Assembly (NCBI GenBank): GCA_017628675.1
Contig: JAGBYS010000117.1
Coordinates: 1-10,750, forward strand
Length of the DNA: 10,750 bases
Direction of reading: 5' to 3'
Source of the DNA: Tidjanibacter sp.
Lineage (GTDB): Bacteria; Bacteroidota; Bacteroidia; Bacteroidales; Rikenellaceae
The translations under genes and the position numbers were made by a program. Position 1 is the first letter of the stretch. Each line of letters starts with the position of its first letter. The notes beneath the pieces were generated by a model, which was not told the origin of the DNA, ran no database searches, and was given only the letters and a program-made list of their open reading frames with translations. Positions 5,974-10,750 of this stretch are shown in pieces.

Positions 5974-7062
5974 CTACTCCTCAGGGCACTCTACGGCGTT
6001 GCTGTAGGTATCCCACTTGGCAAGCACCGAGCGGAAATCCTCGGGCAGTTCGGAGTCGAGGTAGAGTTCCTGCTTGGTCTTGGGGTGGATGAAGCCCAGG
6101 CAACGGGCGTGGAGCGCGTGGCGGGGCATCAGTTGGAAGCAGTTCTCAACGAACTGTTTATACTTGCTGAAGGTCGTACCCTTGAGAATCCTGTCGCCAC
6201 CATAGCGCTCATCGTTGAAGAGCGGGTGGCCGATATGTTGCATATGTACCCTGATCTGGTGGGTGCGGCCCGTCTCCAGGCGGCACTCCACAAGGGTCAC
6301 ATAGCCATAGCGACGCAGCACCTTATAGTGTGTGACGGCGTGTTTGCCGTAGTCGCCATTGGGGTAGGCAGCCATATTCATAGGGTCGGTCTTACTCCTT
6401 CCCACGTGGGCCACCACGGTGCCCTCATCCTCCTCAAAGTTGCCCCACACAAGGGCCAAGTAGCGACGAGTGATGGTGTGCTCAAAGAATTGGTGGGCCA
6501 GGAAAGCGTGTGCATACTCCGTCTTGGCCACCACCAAGAGGCCCGAGGTGTTCTTATCGATGCGGTGCACAAGTCCGGCCCTAATGTCGCCACTACCCTC
6601 TTGGAAGAGTTCGGTGGCCCTGAGGTGGTAGGCCAGCGCATTCACAAGCGTGCCATCCCAGTTGCCGTGGCCGGGGTGGACAACCATACCCGCGCGCTTA
6701 TTGACAACCAGCAGTTCTTCGTCTTCGTAGACAATCTCAATGGGGATATCCTGTGGCACAAGGGTCGTATCCCTCTTGGGATAGGGCATAACGATAGAGA
6801 TGCGCTCCAGGGGTTTCACCTTATAGCTCGATTTGACGGGCTTGCCATCCACAAGGATGTTGCCACAGTCGGCCGCCGCCTGAATACGGCTACGGCTGCA
6901 AGCCTCCATATGGGTAGCCAGATAGCGGTCAATGCGCATCAGCGACTGACCCTTATCTACCACAATGGCAAAGTGTTCGTAGAGCTCCTCGCCCTCCTCG
7001 CCTTCGCTCTCGATATCCTCCACCAGAGGCTCCGAGAGTTTGTCAAATTCCCTCGACTTCAT
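5974..7062 (-). CDS. rluD: RluA-family 23S rRNA pseudouridine synthase, RluD-like
   Basis: The enzyme isomerises specific uridines to pseudouridine. E. coli RluD acts on the helix 69 loop of 23S rRNA, and this substrate is assumed here from family membership. After a polar, acidic N-terminal stretch (1-35), residues about 40-95 form an S4 RNA-binding domain (LMRIDRYLATHM and the GNILVDGKPVK segment). The catalytic domain follows from about 108. It has NKRAGMVVHPGHG (121-133) and the signature HRIDKNTSGLLVVAKT (166-181), in which Asp169 is the predicted nucleophile. The segment LETGRTHQIRVHM (262-274) is also diagnostic. The length of 362 is slightly above the usual 320-350 because of the N-terminal extension. 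The start codon lies 10 bp after the PASTA gene stop, so it is the last gene of the minus-strand operon. Confidence 0.93.
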   Translation of the reverse strand: MKSREFDKLSEPLVEDIESEGEEGEELYEHFAIVVDKGQSLMRIDRYLATHMEACSRSRIQAAADCGNILVDGKPVKSSYKVKPLERISIVMPYPKRDTTLVPQDIPIEIVYEDEELLVVNKRAGMVVHPGHGNWDGTLVNALAYHLRATELFQEGSGDIRAGLVHRIDKNTSGLLVVAKTEYAHAFLAHQFFEHTITRRYLALVWGNFEEDEGTVVAHVGRSKTDPMNMAAYPNGDYGKHAVTHYKVLRRYGYVTLVECRLETGRTHQIRVHMQHIGHPLFNDERYGGDRILKGTTFSKYKQFVENCFQLMPRHALHARCLGFIHPKTKQELYLDSELPEDFRSVLAKWDTYSNAVECPEE

Positions 7063-7072
7063 CTCCTCTATG

Positions 7073-7927
7073 CTACTTCTTCTGTTTGCTCTCCAGGTCC
7101 AGAGTCAGCGAGAGCGACACCGCCCTACCGGGATTATTGGACGAGTAGGCAGCGGGGGTCTGCTTATAGATGACAGCGTCGGTCTTCTCCAGAAGGCTCA
7201 TCTCGCCATCGTAGTTCACTGCACCGAGGTTAAAGCCTGCGCTCCAGAGCATCGTCTTGGCCTCGTGGAGGGTCTTACCCACCAGGTTGGGCACAACGCG
7301 GTTCGAGCGGCCATTGCTACCAACAATGAGCGTGATACCGGTACCCATATAGGCCTCCAGGTTGCTCTCCTCGTCGATGCTCACCTCGTGGAGCAGCTCG
7401 TCGAGCACATAGTTGTTGGCAATATCGTTGCGGAATGTGAGCCTTTCGATCTCCAGGCCCACCGATGCGATATCGCCCACAGCCTGACGCAGCGACAGAC
7501 CCGTAACATAGGGCACCTTCACAAGGCGCTGGTGGTCGGCATTGATGGTCACATAGATCTTGCGGCCGGCCTTCACCTTGCCCTCGCCTGCCGAGGGGCG
7601 CTGCTCGAGCACCACACCCGACTCATAGACGGGCACAAACAGAGTGTCGCTCACGACCAGTTCCAAGCGCTGCTCCTTGAGCAGAGCCTCGGCCTGCTCG
7701 GTCGAACAGCCCACCAGTTCGGGCACATCGCGATTGGAACCGTGGCGGGTAAGGATACCCAGGAGGATATTCACAACAAAGACAACCACCACCAACAGCA
7801 CCAACGCTTTGGCACCATTGATAACCAATGTCATAAGCACACTGCGCTCCTTCTTGGCAGTTGTTTGCTGCTCCTTATTCTCGGCATTGTTCTCACCTTT
7901 GTGAGCCTTCTCGTTCAGTTTCTTCAT
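7073..7927 (-). CDS. Single-pass membrane protein with three PASTA domains, no kinase
   Basis: PASTA domains bind muropeptides or other cell-wall ligands in Ser/Thr kinases and penicillin-binding proteins. This 284-residue protein has a short charged N-terminal tail (1-30, Lys/Glu/Gln-rich) and one strong transmembrane helix (about 38-60). Three PASTA repeats follow at about 66-129 (RDVPELVGCSTEQAE), 136-203 (VKVPYVTGLSLRQAV) and 210-277 (RVVPNLVGKTLHEAK). Each begins with the typical V-P-x-(L/V)-x-G segment. No kinase or transpeptidase domain is present, so the tail is cytoplasmic and the repeats periplasmic. Stand-alone PASTA proteins next to RluD are familiar in Bacteroidetes. Their job is not established, and a role in sensing or organising peptidoglycan is an inference. 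The gene lies between an ECF sigma gene (33-bp gap) and rluD (10-bp gap). Confidence 0.88.
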   Translation of the reverse strand: MKKLNEKAHKGENNAENKEQQTTAKKERSVLMTLVINGAKALVLLVVVVFVVNILLGILTRHGSNRDVPELVGCSTEQAEALLKEQRLELVVSDTLFVPVYESGVVLEQRPSAGEGKVKAGRKIYVTINADHQRLVKVPYVTGLSLRQAVGDIASVGLEIERLTFRNDIANNYVLDELLHEVSIDEESNLEAYMGTGITLIVGSNGRSNRVVPNLVGKTLHEAKTMLWSAGFNLGAVNYDGEMSLLEKTDAVIYKQTPAAYSSNNPGRAVSLSLTLDLESKQKK

Positions 7928-7960
7928 AGCTTAAATTCTGTCTAAGTATTCGTATTTTTT

Positions 7961-8533
7961 CTATTTTTCGTTCTCCTCAATCATACGGCACAACCTCTCG
8001 CGTGCACGGTGAATCTGCGTCTTGACGGTGCCTATCGGCAGCCCCACCTGGTGGGCAATCTCCTCATAGGAGAGCTCCCTCTCAAACCTCATCTCGGCCA
8101 TCTTGCGATACTTCTCCGGCAGGGCGGCCATACAGCGCTCCAACTGCGCCGAGTGTTGCTCGTTCATAATGTGCTCATCGGCGCCCTCATCGAAGACGGG
8201 CGAAAGGCCCACACCACGACCAATCATCTCGATGGACATCTCCTCGCGGCGACGACGCACGTGGTCAATGAAGGCGTTGCGGGCGATGGTGTAGATCCAC
8301 TGTCCAAAGGTGAACTTGGGGTCATACTTACCCAGGTTCACATAGACCTTCACAAAGGTCTCCTGCACCAGGTCGTTGGCATCCTCACGATTGCCCGAGG
8401 TGCGCTGCAGGCAGAGCGAAAAAATCTCCTCTCGGTAGCGACGAAAGAGGGTTGCGAAGGCCTCCGAGTCGCCATCGAGTGCCAGCACCACAAGCTGTGC
8501 ATCCGAGAGAATTATGTACTTTTCTACATCCAC
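7961..8533 (-). CDS. ECF-type RNA polymerase sigma factor (RpoE-like)
   Basis: This is a 190-residue group 4 sigma factor that would direct RNA polymerase to a specific regulon, usually in response to envelope or other stress. Region 2 spans about 24-95, with the core-binding segment DANDLVQETFVKVY (51-64) and the promoter-melting/-10 recognition part FGQWIYTIARNAFIDHVRRR (76-95). A 40-residue linker leads to region 4 (about 133-183), with the helix-turn-helix SYEEIAHQVGLPIGTVKTQIHRA (155-177). The start is a GTG at 8531-8533. An in-frame TAG stands directly before it and no in-frame ATG occurs until after region 2, so GTG is the only sensible start. No anti-sigma gene (usually downstream, with one membrane helix and a zinc-binding motif) is visible. 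The next gene downstream is the membrane PASTA protein, which may be a functional partner. It is probably co-transcribed with the glycosyltransferase upstream. Confidence 0.93.
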   Translation of the reverse strand: MDVEKYIILSDAQLVVLALDGDSEAFATLFRRYREEIFSLCLQRTSGNREDANDLVQETFVKVYVNLGKYDPKFTFGQWIYTIARNAFIDHVRRRREEMSIEMIGRGVGLSPVFDEGADEHIMNEQHSAQLERCMAALPEKYRKMAEMRFERELSYEEIAHQVGLPIGTVKTQIHRARERLCRMIEENEK

Positions 8534-8568
8534 CTATTAAGTGCAGTCCAAAAATCTTCAAAAATTTA

Positions 8569-9741
8569 CTATCTCCACTTGTGGGTAGGGGTGAGCTCCC
8601 TGCGAACAAAGAGCACCGCCTCCACAGCGGGAGCCAGCAGGTCGTATATCCAGTAGGCCGAGAGGAATCCTCGCTCCGAGAGGCGACGAGCCACCGTCTT
8701 CATCTGCCACCAGACGATGAAGTAGCGAGCAAACAGCAGCACGGCCGCCAACACCTTCGAAGCCAGGGGCAGCATAGCCATAGCCACCACCGCTGCCACA
8801 AAGAAGAGCGCCCTGCTCCACAACTCAATTCCTGTGCCCCACTTCACCCTGCGGGGGTAGTAGCGATAGGTGTAGGAGAGTTTCAGTCGGCGAGGCAGCC
8901 ACCAGCCGAGGCCTCCCCAACACTGCTGATTGATGGTAGCCGAGCCACCCATCGTGGTTACCGTGTTGGTGCGATTTATGAGGTTCATCACAAACAGATC
9001 GTCCTCGCCCATATTGAGGTTCAGATAGTTGAATCCTCGAGCGCCAAAGTAGACACTCTTGGTGATGCCAATGTTGCAGAGCGTACCACGATAGCCCCTA
9101 TTGCGCACCGCAAAGGAGAGCCAACGAGTCGAAAGAGCCATATTGGCACACCTTACAATCTTATTTGCCAGCCCCTTCTCGGGAACAATGGAGGCGTAGC
9201 CGAGCACCACATCGTGGCCTCCGGCAAAGCCGCGCGCCATCATCTCGGCCCAGCGCTCCGTGCGGGGAGCACACTCGGGCAGCGAGAAGACCACATTGTC
9301 GTAGCGAGCACCCTTGATGCCCACATTCAGGGCCATCTTGGTGGAGATGTGGCGTATCTTGCTATTGAGGCTGATGCGCGTGTAGGCGAGTTTGTCGCCC
9401 CAACCGAGGTGCATCAGTTTGAGCTGCTCGGCAATATCCGGATCGCCCGTAACATCCACAATCATAACCTCATAGAGGGAGTGGGTCTGCGAAAGGAATT
9501 GGGGCAAACGCTCGTTCATAAATCCGTAGTCGGCGTCGTAGAGCGGTATCACAACCGACACACCCGTCTGGGCAACCTTGTCGTCACCCGCAGGGTTGCG
9601 ATAGTGGCGCAGACGACCGTAGACAAACAGGTAAATGATGATTTGCACCAGGAACATAGCTCCCAGCAACGACAGCAATACAAGGCCAAAGAGTCGCCCC
9701 TCCTCTGTCAGAAAACTATCAAAAAAGCTCTCTTGTTTCAT
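8569..9741 (-). CDS. Membrane-bound family 2-like glycosyltransferase
   Basis: This is a 390-residue predicted glycosyltransferase, counted from the ATG at 9739-9741. An alternative TTG at 9763-9765 would add eight residues but is less likely. Residues about 17-41 form a transmembrane helix. A GT-A fold follows with VSVVIPLYDADYGFMNERLPQFL (61-83), MIVDVTGDPD (93-102), SKIRHISTKMALNVGIK (127-143) and GEDDLFVMNLINR (245-257). Two or three hydrophobic segments lie at about 309-345 and 362-380. The family transfers sugars from nucleotide donors, typically for polysaccharide or glycolipid synthesis at the inner membrane. The donor and acceptor here are unknown. The position that normally holds the metal-binding D-x-D (family form TDADC) reads SLPEC (153-157), so activity is uncertain. 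It is the first gene of the operon and divergent from tgt across a 65-bp gap. Confidence 0.82.
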   Translation of the reverse strand: MKQESFFDSFLTEEGRLFGLVLLSLLGAMFLVQIIIYLFVYGRLRHYRNPAGDDKVAQTGVSVVIPLYDADYGFMNERLPQFLSQTHSLYEVMIVDVTGDPDIAEQLKLMHLGWGDKLAYTRISLNSKIRHISTKMALNVGIKGARYDNVVFSLPECAPRTERWAEMMARGFAGGHDVVLGYASIVPEKGLANKIVRCANMALSTRWLSFAVRNRGYRGTLCNIGITKSVYFGARGFNYLNLNMGEDDLFVMNLINRTNTVTTMGGSATINQQCWGGLGWWLPRRLKLSYTYRYYPRRVKWGTGIELWSRALFFVAAVVAMAMLPLASKVLAAVLLFARYFIVWWQMKTVARRLSERGFLSAYWIYDLLAPAVEAVLFVRRELTPTHKWR

Positions 9742-9758
9742 TAATAGATGAAATATAG

Positions 9759-10750
<992 letters not shown>

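Noticed and set aside
6085..7173. A possible overlapping antisense gene to rluD of identical length (362 codons)
   Set aside because: Equal length is chance. The frame runs past the rluD start into the PASTA gene, and its composition is that of a shadow frame without motifs.

Overview
The window looks like chromosomal core DNA from a member of the Bacteroidota, most likely order Bacteroidales. An Alistipes/Rikenellaceae-type genome would fit the GC-rich codon choice, but the genus is only a guess. The order-level reasoning rests on three things. The primary sigma factor is a short 286-residue form without region 1.1. Upstream regions carry TAnnTTTG-type -7 promoter elements, one with a TTTG -33 partner exactly 20 bp away. 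Most starts lack a Shine-Dalgarno sequence. No tRNA, rRNA, CRISPR array, insertion sequence or phage gene was seen.

Layout. Bases 1-315 (+) are the 3' end of a uridine-kinase-like nucleoside kinase, followed by a long hairpin. Convergent to it is a secreted, probably outer-membrane barrel protein (405-1292, -) with a textbook Bacteroidetes promoter. A 465-bp gene-poor region (1293-1757) holds a perfect palindrome, a 9-bp tandem array, a 7-bp tandem array and a very strong terminator for ffh. ffh (1758-3101, -) encodes the SRP54 GTPase. Divergent from it is a DegP/HtrA-type periplasmic protease (3304-4803, +), followed by the primary sigma factor rpoD (4929-5789, +) with its own terminator. 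A second small intergenic region (5790-5973) again carries a 9-bp array and then a 7-bp array, right next to the 3' end of a minus-strand gene.

The minus-strand block 9741-5974 looks like one four-gene operon. In transcription order it encodes a membrane GT2-like glycosyltransferase, an ECF sigma factor with no visible anti-sigma gene, a single-pass membrane protein with three PASTA domains but no kinase, and an RluD-type pseudouridine synthase. Gaps are 35, 33 and 10 nt. Divergent from the operon, and cut by the window edge, is tgt (9807 onward, +), the queuosine tRNA-guanine transglycosylase.

Functionally the window mixes information-processing genes (rpoD, ffh, rluD, tgt) with envelope genes (protease, barrel protein, PASTA protein, glycosyltransferase). 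The points most worth a second look are: the repeated 9-mer then 7-mer layout at two gene 3' ends; the coupling of an ECF sigma factor with a kinase-less PASTA protein; a glycosyltransferase whose DXD motif seems degraded; and a Tgt in which all three zinc-ligand cysteine positions are replaced. I did not find a clearly new multi-gene defence or mobile system here.
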